Assembly: GCF_004339015.1 (NCBI RefSeq)
Contig: NZ_SMFQ01000003.1
Coordinates: 806,001-870,000, forward strand
Origin: Cocleimonas flava
GTDB lineage: Bacteria; Pseudomonadota; Gammaproteobacteria; Thiotrichales; Thiotrichaceae
Length of the DNA: 64,000 nt
Direction: 5' to 3'
Below the pieces are notes generated by a model. That model was not told the DNA's origin. It made no database searches and saw only the letters and a list, made by a program, of their open reading frames with translations. Each line of letters starts with the position of its first letter. The first letter of the stretch is position 1. Shown in pieces: positions 36,417 to 45,266 of the stretch. The position numbers and the translations under genes were made by a program.

Positions 36417-37640
36417 ATGTTATATCACTTACAACACAAGTTTAATAAGTCGTTAAAACCTTTGAATTTTTGGGCACAGGCGTGGAAAACACAACTGTCG
36501 TTAACATCAGCACTGCCCTATAACTTTGACTTTTTTATGCGACCGACGATAGCCCAATTAGAATTAATAGAACGCATAACGAATACCTACGAAGAACCTG
36601 AGTTTGATTTGCCGATAACTCACGTTGATGGAAAAGAAACCAAAGTAACAGAAGAAGTGGTTCATGCACTTCCCTTCTGTGACTTGTTACATTTTAAACG
36701 CGAAGGTGAACATAACCATCCCAAGATTTTACTGGTGGCACCAATGTCAGGTCATTACGCCACTTTGCTAAGAGGCACGGTAGAACAGTTTATTCCTGAC
36801 CACGAGGTTTATATTACAGACTGGAAAAATGCCCGTGATGTTCCTGTCGAAAAAGGTGGATTCACCTTTGATGACTATGTCCGTTACCTGATTGAATTTC
36901 AGGATCATCTTGGCCCAAATACGCACCTGATTGCCGTCTGCCAACCGAGTGTTCCTGCTATTGTTGCAACTACCGTAATGACTGAGCGCAATAACCCGAA
37001 TGTACCTAAATCATTAACCTTAATGGGTGGACCGATCGATACCCGTTTAAGCCCCACAGAGATTAATGATTTTGCCACTGGAAAAGACCTAGAATGGTTT
37101 GAAACTAAAGTCATCAACACCGTACCACGCGATTTCCCTGGTGCAGGACAAAAAGTCTACCCAGGCTTTATTCAGCTTTCTGGTTTTATGAGCATGAATC
37201 TGGATAGCCATGTGCAAAAGCATTACAAATTCTTCGGCGATTTAGTCAAAGGAGATGGTGATAGCGCAGAAGCTCATCGTAAGTTCTACAATGAATATTT
37301 GGCTGTTATGGATTTACCGGCGGATTTCTATCTTGAAACAATCCGCAAAGTGTTCATCGAACATCGTTTACCTAAAGGTGAAATGCATTTTGAAGAAAAG
37401 AAGATCGACACCAGTGTCGTTGCTAACACTTCGTTATTAACCATCGAAGGTGAAAATGACGATATTACAGGAAAAGGTCAGACAAAAGCTGCGCATGAAA
37501 TCTTAAGCAGTATTCCTAAAAACAAAAAACACCATTACGAACAACCAGGTGTGGGTCATTATGGAATCTTTAATGGTCGTCGTTTCCGTGAAATGATTGC
37601 ACCTAAGATTAAGGCGTTTATTCAAGAAAATAATAAATAG
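36417..37640 (+). CDS. phaZ: Intracellular PHA depolymerase
   Basis: 407 aa, the size of PhaZ1-type depolymerases. N-terminus MLYHLQHKFNKSLKPLNFWA, then PKILLVAPMSGHYATLLRGTV, ITDWKNARDVP, and the Cys-nucleophile box HLIAVCQPSVP (near 180) instead of a Ser lipase box, as in Cupriavidus PhaZ1. Asp and His are in TIEGENDDITGKGQT and PGVGHYGIFNGRRFR. Breaks down stored PHA in the cytoplasm. Confidence 0.95.
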   Translation: MLYHLQHKFNKSLKPLNFWAQAWKTQLSLTSALPYNFDFFMRPTIAQLELIERITNTYEEPEFDLPITHVDGKETKVTEEVVHALPFCDLLHFKREGEHNHPKILLVAPMSGHYATLLRGTVEQFIPDHEVYITDWKNARDVPVEKGGFTFDDYVRYLIEFQDHLGPNTHLIAVCQPSVPAIVATTVMTERNNPNVPKSLTLMGGPIDTRLSPTEINDFATGKDLEWFETKVINTVPRDFPGAGQKVYPGFIQLSGFMSMNLDSHVQKHYKFFGDLVKGDGDSAEAHRKFYNEYLAVMDLPADFYLETIRKVFIEHRLPKGEMHFEEKKIDTSVVANTSLLTIEGENDDITGKGQTKAAHEILSSIPKNKKHHYEQPGVGHYGIFNGRRFREMIAPKIKAFIQENNK

Positions 37641-37642
37641 CT

Positions 37643-37670
37643 AAAAAAAAGCCCTCAAAGTACGGGGGTG
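37643..37670 (-). repeat. Dispersed C-run/TACTT/T-run repeat, copy 10
   Basis: Minus-strand copy: CACCCCCGTACTTTGAGGGC then TTTTTTTT, able to form a CCC/GGG stem. Fills the whole 32-bp gap between the convergent phaZ and pppA genes, and in the pppA direction is followed by the T-run. Confidence 0.8.
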
Positions 37671-37672
37671 CC

Positions 37673-38416
37673 TTACTGATTCAAAGCGGTTTTAACCAAT
37701 AACACCGTGACGTTATCAGTGGCACCTCTGGCTAAGGCTAAATCCATGAGTTCTTGTGCCGCATATTTAAGGCTATTTTGCTGTAAAATTTCTTCTATAT
37801 CCTTATCACTGAGTTCTTTAAACAGTCCATCACTACAAAGCAGGTAGATGTCCCCTTCTACCACTTCATAGCTTTGAGTTTCTGTAAACAGTGGAGATGT
37901 CACACCGACCGCTGCGGTTAGGTGTTGGGCTAATGGGTACTTTTCAGCATCTTCAGGGCTAAACCCCGCATCAATGAATTCATTAACCCGATTATGGTCT
38001 CTGGTGAGTTGTGATAATTGATTATTTCTTAATTGATAGATACGGCTGTCACCTGACCACAAACAAACAACACTATTTCTCTGTGCGATTAAGACACACA
38101 CCGTACTCGCAATAAGTGTTCTGGTTTCTTCTCCACCACTTTTCTCGATAAGTTCGTCGTTTGTTTCTTGTAAGCTATCGCTGATTTTATTAACAAAACT
38201 TCCAAAAAAGCGGCCTTTCTTAATTTTTGAGAGCTTTTCTACGATTAACTGACTAGCAACATCTCCCGACTGATGCCCACCAGCACCATCGGCAACGACC
38301 CAGAATCCTTTGTCACTCGATTCTAAAAACGCATCTTCATTATGATCTCTTACGCATCCCTGATTGGTTATGCCTATAGACTGAAACGTGAATTTACTAT
38401 CTAATAATCTGTTCAT
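37673..38416 (-). CDS. pppA: T6SS-associated PP2C-type protein phosphatase PppA
   Basis: 247 aa from the ATG at 38414-38416, preceded by GAGGGTGGAG; it overlaps the tagF end by 20 bp. PP2C metal motifs RDHNEDAF, WVVADGAGGH, LLCSDGLFKEL and GATDNVTVLLV. Removes the activating phosphate that PpkA puts on the FHA protein, so turns T6SS firing off. Last gene of the T6SS set in transcription order. Confidence 0.94.
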   Translation of the reverse strand: MNRLLDSKFTFQSIGITNQGCVRDHNEDAFLESSDKGFWVVADGAGGHQSGDVASQLIVEKLSKIKKGRFFGSFVNKISDSLQETNDELIEKSGGEETRTLIASTVCVLIAQRNSVVCLWSGDSRIYQLRNNQLSQLTRDHNRVNEFIDAGFSPEDAEKYPLAQHLTAAVGVTSPLFTETQSYEVVEGDIYLLCSDGLFKELSDKDIEEILQQNSLKYAAQELMDLALARGATDNVTVLLVKTALNQ

Positions 38417-39146
38417 CGCTCCACCCTCTTTTATCCCACTCTCCATCCATGAATGTCGCGACACTTTTATGTGGAGGTAGGCCTTCAGTTATGACAAAAC
38501 TCGGCGGTATTTTTTCTGAACCGAATGTCCTCCAGACGCTGTATGAAGGATAAAAAGTGTTCAACATACTGTTGACTAATTCTGGGTAAACAACTCTTAA
38601 ACTTTCATTTTCATGTACAGGGAAATTCCAGGCCGAATCTTCATAGCGATTCATCGTGGATTTCTTTAAGGTAATGGTACTGTCATCACCATTCTGGTTG
38701 CCTAAGGCTGATAGTTTTTCATCAAACTGCTCTATCGAAAAATCATCTTCTAAACAATAAAGCAGGATATCCTCAGCTGACTTTAACCAGTCTCTACTGG
38801 TTTCGATGAGTTGCAGTGGATTTGTATTCATGGGAAATGACTTGCATATCGTCATTGGAAAATACCGACCGACGCTATCGACACTTGGCATCATTACACC
38901 CAACCAGGTCTGGTTTCCACATATTCCCGGAGCTAACACATATTGATACAGGGGCGTTGTTAGGTAGGACTCCATCCAGCTTTCACCTAATTCTGACTTG
39001 CTGTGGGCGAGTACTTCCCGTAGCCAGGCATCCCAGGGATCTGTGAAATTTCTGGGTAATGATTTTGTTATAAAATCCCCTTTTGAAGGGACTTTACCGT
39101 AATAACCAATGATCGATGTTTCTTCTGTCACTTTGGGCACCTGCAT
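38397..39146 (-). CDS. tagF: T6SS accessory protein TagF (ImpM family)
   Basis: 249 aa. IIGYYGKVPSKGDFITKSLP and DPWDAWLREVL at the N-terminus, then GICGNQTWLGVMMPSVDSVGRYFPMTI are the TagF/ImpM signature. Known as a post-translational repressor in Pseudomonas H1-T6SS. Overlaps tssM by 19 bp and pppA by 20 bp, so translation is likely coupled. Confidence 0.93.
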   Translation of the reverse strand: MQVPKVTEETSIIGYYGKVPSKGDFITKSLPRNFTDPWDAWLREVLAHSKSELGESWMESYLTTPLYQYVLAPGICGNQTWLGVMMPSVDSVGRYFPMTICKSFPMNTNPLQLIETSRDWLKSAEDILLYCLEDDFSIEQFDEKLSALGNQNGDDSTITLKKSTMNRYEDSAWNFPVHENESLRVVYPELVNSMLNTFYPSYSVWRTFGSEKIPPSFVITEGLPPHKSVATFMDGEWDKRGWSDEQIIR

Positions 39147-42100
39147 GATTTAAGGGCTTTCATTTTGCTAAAAAACTTAAATGGATTCTCTTTGAGTGTG
39201 GGAGTTTTAACTTCGAAAACTGCATTGCCAAATGCAGGGATTCTTATCTGATCATTTCTGACTAATTTAAATAAACCCCACTGATCAGTTGCGTCGGCTA
39301 AGGTAATAAACTTCGGAGCAATGGCAGGATTTCTAAAATTTGCCACTGCTGTAATGGGTGATGCAGGCCACGAATAGACTTCTTGTGGCCTAATTGCAGA
39401 ACCTGGAAAAAAATTGTTCTTGGTGCTACCTATTGATAGCTGTATCTTTTCAACATCAGGGCTAGCGCTAATTAATTTCAAGGTTAAATTGATATTAAGA
39501 TTTCCTGCTGAAAAAAAAACAGATCTCAAGCGTTCTGATTCAGCTAGCATGTTATCTAAAGTTTTGACCACACTCGGGTCGAAGTCATCCGTTTCTTTTA
39601 AGTTGGATTTTTTAAACGTATCTGCCACGCCGCCTATGGCAAAAAAGTTATTAAATTCCGAAATATCAACGCCTTTTTTAGAACGTTGATTGAATGGAAA
39701 TTTATTTTTAAAGGCTTTTTCACAAGGCTCGCATAAGTCAGCACCCGCTGCTTGTATTAGTTCCTTAGTTGCCCCTTTGGTTACTTCTATTCCTATGATT
39801 TGCTTTGCCTCAAGAATCGGTTTATTCAACCAGATACGCATTATTTCAGGGAGCTTATCTACAGCTGCATTTAATTCTGCCAGGGTTGTTTTTACTTTAT
39901 CTGAGGTGCCCTTCCCCCCTGATATATCCTGATACAGGCCTTTATACAAATCGTCTATGAGTTGCATGGTTTCTTTTAGTTGATCTTCTGCGACTAATTT
40001 ATGCAGGGGCTTAAAATGACTATCGACGACTTTCAAGGTCTTTTTCAATTCAATCGCATCGCCTATTAAAGGTAATTTATTGTCGTCACTAAAGTCGGTT
40101 TCGCTTTGCAGTGCTTTTAAAATATGAGTAAACAAGTTGCCGCTATCAGCAGTTAATGGCCGAAGAATTTCTGATGCCTGTTTGGTATTTTCGAGAGGGC
40201 GAATCTGTAAATCTAACAACAAATTACTCCATGTTTGAATGTAATCATCTTGATAGAGTTGCTGAATCGTTGATTTTATCGTGCCTGTATCACTCAAAAT
40301 CTGCTGAGAATCGCCAAGTACCCAACGGTCTTCTTTTAGGTTTTTAACAATATCGTTGTATTTAGGTAGGAAGAGTTTTGAAAAGCCTTCTTTGGTAAAC
40401 AAGCTAGGTATTCCAACAAGAAATGGATTGCCGCTTTTTCTTTCAAAACTACTGCTTATCGAACTTAAACCTTCAAACTCTGCAATTTTAAAATCAGGTA
40501 CTATCGGGCTATTTAGTGCTCCATTTTTCAACTGAATATATGCTAGCTTAGCTGGGTCATTTGATAATAACTCTCGCGCTTGTGATACAAGGCCTTCATC
40601 TACAGTGATAGGATCACTAGGAGGCTCTTTTAACAAGGCATTAAAATGACCACTTAAAGTCACATCCTGATCATCATTGCTGTTGCCGTCACCATCCCAA
40701 TCTACATTCCCTATTGAAGGCGAAGTTGCACCTGCTGGCGCTTCTCCTGCTAAGTATAAGTAGGTTTTTAATAAGCCAAATAATGCGGTTGGATTATCGA
40801 TATTTTTACTGATTAATTCTTCCAGATTTGCCTTCGCATGAGGCCTTAAAATTTTACGTAGTAACTCACGATATCTTTCATCCATGATCAACCTTAAAGA
40901 ATCGCCTTGATATAAGCCAAGACGGGCAAAGATACTTGGGTTTTCTGTAATATCAGAGTAGCTCTGCGTTAATCTTTTTAGTTGATTTAATAAAGGTAGT
41001 TGATCTTCCAAGGTGCCTTTATAGGGCACGGCTTCAATTTGGTTTTCAATGACTTTTACCTGCTGCTCATACTCATCAATCAATTTTTGATTTTGTTGAT
41101 AACTGTTAAACCATAAGCCTGCTACAGCAATAGTCGCCAGGCCAATAACGATCGTCAAGCCGTTACGAACCCATTGCATCTTTTTAACAAACTTACGATT
41201 AACACCAGCAAGACCAGATTCTTTAAAAATCACATCTTTTAATAAGCCATTTATAAAAAAGCTTTTACCCTGACCTGAGAAGTTAGAGAGTTGTTGTCTG
41301 GCAATTCCAAAACCACTGGCGAGCGATCCCATTATTCTGTCAATCGACGTGCCTTCCTGCGTTGCACTGGTAAAATAGTACCCTCTGAACATGATAGGTT
41401 TATGAAATTGTGAATCTTGAAAAACCTTACCCAGGAAATCATTCATCTTTAGTTTTAATGAGCTGAATTGTTGCGGAAACAAATAGATCGCCTGACGCCT
41501 TTCCAGATCTCTTTCTTTTTCAAGTTTACTTAATACCTGTCCATGAATTCTATCTTCCAGTAATTCAAACTCTTTAATAAAGAGTTCGGTGTTATTCACA
41601 CTGGAGGATTCATTTAATGGAAAAGTCGTGCCCCAAACCTGCTTTCGATCTTCTCTATTTATATCATCAAAATAATCACTAAAACCGGCAAGAAGATCAC
41701 TTTTGGTGAACATCATATAGACTGGGATTGTGATATTTAACTGCTCATACAATTCCGTAATTCTATCTTTAATAGAATTCGCGTGGCTTTCCAAAGCATC
41801 TTCAGAGAGTTTCATCATATCGACCAGACTGATTGCTACAATCACGCCATTTATGGGTTGTCTGCCTCGATACTTTTTTAATAAATCCAGAAATCCTAAC
41901 CAGGATCCTTTATCTACATTTTTATTGCTGTCTTGCGTGGTATATCGTCCAGCGGTATCCAATAAAACCGCATCGTTAGTAAACCACCAATCACAATTTC
42001 GAGTACCGCCAACGCCATGCAGGGCTTCTTTTCCATATTTCTCGGATAAGGGAAACTCTAATTCGGAGTTTGCTAGTAAGGTTGTTTTTCCTGCCCCTGG

Positions 42101-42523
42101 TGGACCAATGATAATGTACCAGGGTAGTTGATACAGGTATTGCTTATCTGATGACTGCTTGTCACCTAAACGTACTCCTTTGAGTGCCTCCACCGCTTCT
42201 TTTAAGCGGCTGTCCAGATGGCCTATTTCGTTATCGGTGGCTTCATCTTCTGGAGACAGTGATGGCTTTGAATCATCTGATATCTGATCGAGCATTTGCT
42301 TGTTTTTTTGTCTTGCTCTGAATGCCTTCCACAAGTAATACAATGCCCAGATTACAGCAATAGCAAGAATCAGAATCATCCGGTTTTGTCTGGATTCAAA
42401 CGGTAACCTTCCACCAAAACCTAAAAGCGGCCCCAGAAACCAGATAAGTGCGGATATAGCAATTACACCTTGAAGTGATTGAAACCAGGACTGTTTAAGT
42501 ATTCCAAATATTTTTTTCATCAA
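39128..42523 (-). CDS. tssM: T6SS membrane subunit TssM (IcmF family)
   Basis: 1131 aa. Two N-terminal membrane helices (about 15-35 and 48-65), a cytoplasmic GTPase-like domain with an intact Walker A GPPGAGKTTLL (about 140), WWFTNDAVLLDTAGRYTTQD and MFTKSDLLAGF, a third helix near 450 (LTIVIGLATIAVAGLWF) and a long periplasmic part. Forms the membrane complex with TssL. Confidence 0.96.
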   Translation of the reverse strand: MMKKIFGILKQSWFQSLQGVIAISALIWFLGPLLGFGGRLPFESRQNRMILILAIAVIWALYYLWKAFRARQKNKQMLDQISDDSKPSLSPEDEATDNEIGHLDSRLKEAVEALKGVRLGDKQSSDKQYLYQLPWYIIIGPPGAGKTTLLANSELEFPLSEKYGKEALHGVGGTRNCDWWFTNDAVLLDTAGRYTTQDSNKNVDKGSWLGFLDLLKKYRGRQPINGVIVAISLVDMMKLSEDALESHANSIKDRITELYEQLNITIPVYMMFTKSDLLAGFSDYFDDINREDRKQVWGTTFPLNESSSVNNTELFIKEFELLEDRIHGQVLSKLEKERDLERRQAIYLFPQQFSSLKLKMNDFLGKVFQDSQFHKPIMFRGYYFTSATQEGTSIDRIMGSLASGFGIARQQLSNFSGQGKSFFINGLLKDVIFKESGLAGVNRKFVKKMQWVRNGLTIVIGLATIAVAGLWFNSYQQNQKLIDEYEQQVKVIENQIEAVPYKGTLEDQLPLLNQLKRLTQSYSDITENPSIFARLGLYQGDSLRLIMDERYRELLRKILRPHAKANLEELISKNIDNPTALFGLLKTYLYLAGEAPAGATSPSIGNVDWDGDGNSNDDQDVTLSGHFNALLKEPPSDPITVDEGLVSQARELLSNDPAKLAYIQLKNGALNSPIVPDFKIAEFEGLSSISSSFERKSGNPFLVGIPSLFTKEGFSKLFLPKYNDIVKNLKEDRWVLGDSQQILSDTGTIKSTIQQLYQDDYIQTWSNLLLDLQIRPLENTKQASEILRPLTADSGNLFTHILKALQSETDFSDDNKLPLIGDAIELKKTLKVVDSHFKPLHKLVAEDQLKETMQLIDDLYKGLYQDISGGKGTSDKVKTTLAELNAAVDKLPEIMRIWLNKPILEAKQIIGIEVTKGATKELIQAAGADLCEPCEKAFKNKFPFNQRSKKGVDISEFNNFFAIGGVADTFKKSNLKETDDFDPSVVKTLDNMLAESERLRSVFFSAGNLNINLTLKLISASPDVEKIQLSIGSTKNNFFPGSAIRPQEVYSWPASPITAVANFRNPAIAPKFITLADATDQWGLFKLVRNDQIRIPAFGNAVFEVKTPTLKENPFKFFSKMKALKSCRCPK

Positions 42524-42536
42524 GTATTCCCGTCTC

Positions 42537-43841
42537 TCAATCGAGTATGATTTCTACGCGTCGATTTTTAGCTCTTGCGTCTTTAGTTGATCGGGCATCA
42601 AGTGGTTCGATATCTCCCTTACCTTGAACCGTTATTCTATTTCTCAGGTTAGGCGCAAAGTCTTGTAGCATTTCTTTTACGGTCGTTGCTCTCGCTTTTG
42701 ATAACGCAAAATTATCGGCAAATCGAATAGAGTTTCTTATCGGGACATTATCCGTATGGCCAATGACTCTTATGCTATGCGCATTGTATTCAGGAGCAGC
42801 TATTATCGTTGCTATTCGTTTAATAAGTGGCTCACGTTGCTGAGTAATCCGATCACTTCCTGAAGCAAACAAACCACGATCACCTCTTAATTCAATGAGT
42901 GTTCTACCGTCATTTTCTCTTGGTCTAACATCTACGTACTCTTTACCTATTTCTATCGGTAATTGCGCTCTTATGGCTTCTATTTCTGATATTTTGGGTG
43001 GAATCGGTACCTCGGGAACATCCAGCTTAACGATCTCCCTCTTCACGGGTTCTGCTTTTGAATTGAGCAGAGAATATAACCCTAAAAACAACGCTAAAAG
43101 TAATGCGCACGCAACTGCAATGGATACCCACAAGGGTATCGTTTTCGATAAACCTTTTGCTTCTGTCTCAACACCTTGCCAATGAGGCGATAACAGTGGT
43201 TCTATAGAACCGCGCTGCTTGCGAATTAATTCACTTAACCAATTCCGAATTTGAAATAGTTTTTCTTTTCCGGCATTGACGATTCTATATCTGCCTTGAA
43301 ACCCTAACGCCAGACAGACGTATTTGAGTTCTAGTAAATCGATATTTTTAGAGGGGTTTTGTCCAATGTCTTTCAAGCTATGAAAAAATTGATCACCACC
43401 AGAAACCTCTTGATGAAAAATACTGAGTAAACTGTTTTCGCCCCACCCACTTTCATGTCCCCAAGGCGTATTAAATATCGCTTCATCTATTGTTGTGCAT
43501 AGCGCATATCGTGCGTTTTCTATTGTTTGTTGGTCATAACCTTCTTTTTCTGCACTTAAGTTAAAAGCTTTAATTTCATCCACCAACTTCCGTTTCAGTT
43601 GCTCTGGATTGTTATGCGAAGGACTATTGTATAAACGTGAAATGATAGCGAGTAACGCCGAAGCCGCACTTTCAAGAGGATTAATTTTGCCCAGGTTATG
43701 TAATGGTATTTCACTACCTTCTGAACTCGTATTGAACTCGACCTGTCTTTCAATATCCTGTCTTCTACCACCAGGCACTGGTCTGATGATAGTATGATCT
43801 GAACCACCTGAAGAGAAGAATGGGTCATCTGAATTAGACAT
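42537..43841 (-). CDS. tssL: T6SS TssL with C-terminal OmpA-like domain
   Basis: 434 aa. Cytoplasmic DotU domain to about 225 (ENARYALCTTIDEAIFNTPW, GWGENSLLSIFHQEVSGGDQF), one membrane helix near 232-254, then an OmpA/MotB peptidoglycan-binding domain (RVIGHTDNVPIRNSIRFADN, LSKARATTV, NRRVEIIL). The evolved form of TssL, which anchors the complex to the cell wall. 13 bp before tssM. Confidence 0.95.
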   Translation of the reverse strand: MSNSDDPFFSSGGSDHTIIRPVPGGRRQDIERQVEFNTSSEGSEIPLHNLGKINPLESAASALLAIISRLYNSPSHNNPEQLKRKLVDEIKAFNLSAEKEGYDQQTIENARYALCTTIDEAIFNTPWGHESGWGENSLLSIFHQEVSGGDQFFHSLKDIGQNPSKNIDLLELKYVCLALGFQGRYRIVNAGKEKLFQIRNWLSELIRKQRGSIEPLLSPHWQGVETEAKGLSKTIPLWVSIAVACALLLALFLGLYSLLNSKAEPVKREIVKLDVPEVPIPPKISEIEAIRAQLPIEIGKEYVDVRPRENDGRTLIELRGDRGLFASGSDRITQQREPLIKRIATIIAAPEYNAHSIRVIGHTDNVPIRNSIRFADNFALSKARATTVKEMLQDFAPNLRNRITVQGKGDIEPLDARSTKDARAKNRRVEIILD

Positions 43842-43909
43842 ATCAATACCTCATTAAAAAATTACTTTTTAACTACCTGTTCACTACAAACTACAACTAC
43901 CAATCAATA

Positions 43910-45247
43910 TCAGTCTCTAATTGCCCAAAGCTCTAATTCCAGGTTTTCTAGCTTCGTACCAACATGCACGGCTAGACCTCCTGAAGTTGAAAGTGGCGCC
44001 CAAAATTCGTGAGCAGAATTCATTTCAAAATATGAAAATCCTGAGTGATACGGAATTTGTCGAGGAGCAACAGCTAATGCAGTTAAGTCGATACCAGGGA
44101 TGTGTGAGTTAACTAATTCGCGTATTTTTTCTACACTCGAAATCGTACTTTGTCTTGGAAATTTGCTTCTTATTTTTTCAGTGGCTACATCAGCTTTAAC
44201 CGCTAACACAAATGTACAGCTATCCAGTAAGCTCTTGTCATTAATAACGGCAACCCAAATGCCATACTTATGCTCTTCAATATCCAGACCTATGGCTTTT
44301 TGCTCTATAACTGAACTTAGTGCTTTTCTAATTTCATTCATGACAAATTCAAATGAGAACTGCTGTTGATCATGAATGTATTCTTTAAACTCGATTGGAC
44401 GCCTTGTCTCACTGGTAAATGTGGCTAATTCTCCCGCTAAAACAATTAAAATTCGGTAGAGCTCTTCAGGGAAGATATCTTTGTTAATCTGTAGGTGTCT
44501 GAACAAGGGTTCGTATTTATTGACGAGTTGCAACATCAGAAAATCTGTAATTTCTGATACTCCGGCAGAACCAGGAGCTGCTAATCTGCTGGCCAAAGCC
44601 TCCCCACGATGTTTTAAAAGCGCTTGAACTTCTTTGATAAAACCTATTATTTGCTCAGATGTATTGCAATGCATTACTGCTGGAATATAGGATTCATCTA
44701 ATTTCACTAATTTATCTTTAGTACTTTCAACAATTCGGGCTATAGGGATGACACTGTATGCGTTCAACTTGTCATTTTCAGAGAGAATGCTTATATTTAA
44801 GCAACCTACTTGTAAGTCTGCTTCTCCTTGAATTTTTCCTGTATGCAAATCCCCAACTTGTATGTCTTTGATTTGATATCGGGTTAATTTGTTTTTCCCT
44901 TCTGACTCTTCGGTCATCAAAAGAGCATTTGGTTGAATTAATGGCACAGCGAGATAAATCAAACAGTTTTTATCATCCTTAGGCACCTCAAAGGGAGCTG
45001 GTGCAGGTGTATCATTCGGGATATCAAACGGTGTTCCGTCTGCAAAAATTCCCTGAGCACGAACAATCGCTATCTTTCCCAGTTTTAATAACTGAGGGTC
45101 AATTTCAAGATTCGTTACACCCCAGTTAAAAGGTCTTATTCCCTGACAGCGACCTTCTACCCAATTTTGAATAAAACGTTCTTGTTGCTGTAGATGCTGA
45201 GGTCTTAGGAATAAACCTTCATGCCAGACAACTCTATCTTTATTCAT
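43910..45247 (-). CDS. tssK: T6SS baseplate subunit TssK
   Basis: 445 aa. Family start VVWHEGLFLRPQHLQQQERF, then GVTNLEIDPQLLKLGKIAI, and the C-terminal PRQIPYHSGFSYFEM. Connects the baseplate with the TssLM membrane complex. The gene comes 19 bp after the FHA gene; in Pseudomonas HSI-I a tssJ gene lies in this gap, and here there is no room for one. Confidence 0.95.
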   Translation of the reverse strand: MNKDRVVWHEGLFLRPQHLQQQERFIQNWVEGRCQGIRPFNWGVTNLEIDPQLLKLGKIAIVRAQGIFADGTPFDIPNDTPAPAPFEVPKDDKNCLIYLAVPLIQPNALLMTEESEGKNKLTRYQIKDIQVGDLHTGKIQGEADLQVGCLNISILSENDKLNAYSVIPIARIVESTKDKLVKLDESYIPAVMHCNTSEQIIGFIKEVQALLKHRGEALASRLAAPGSAGVSEITDFLMLQLVNKYEPLFRHLQINKDIFPEELYRILIVLAGELATFTSETRRPIEFKEYIHDQQQFSFEFVMNEIRKALSSVIEQKAIGLDIEEHKYGIWVAVINDKSLLDSCTFVLAVKADVATEKIRSKFPRQSTISSVEKIRELVNSHIPGIDLTALAVAPRQIPYHSGFSYFEMNSAHEFWAPLSTSGGLAVHVGTKLENLELELWAIRD

Positions 45248-45266
45248 CCATAAACCTCGTTAGACA

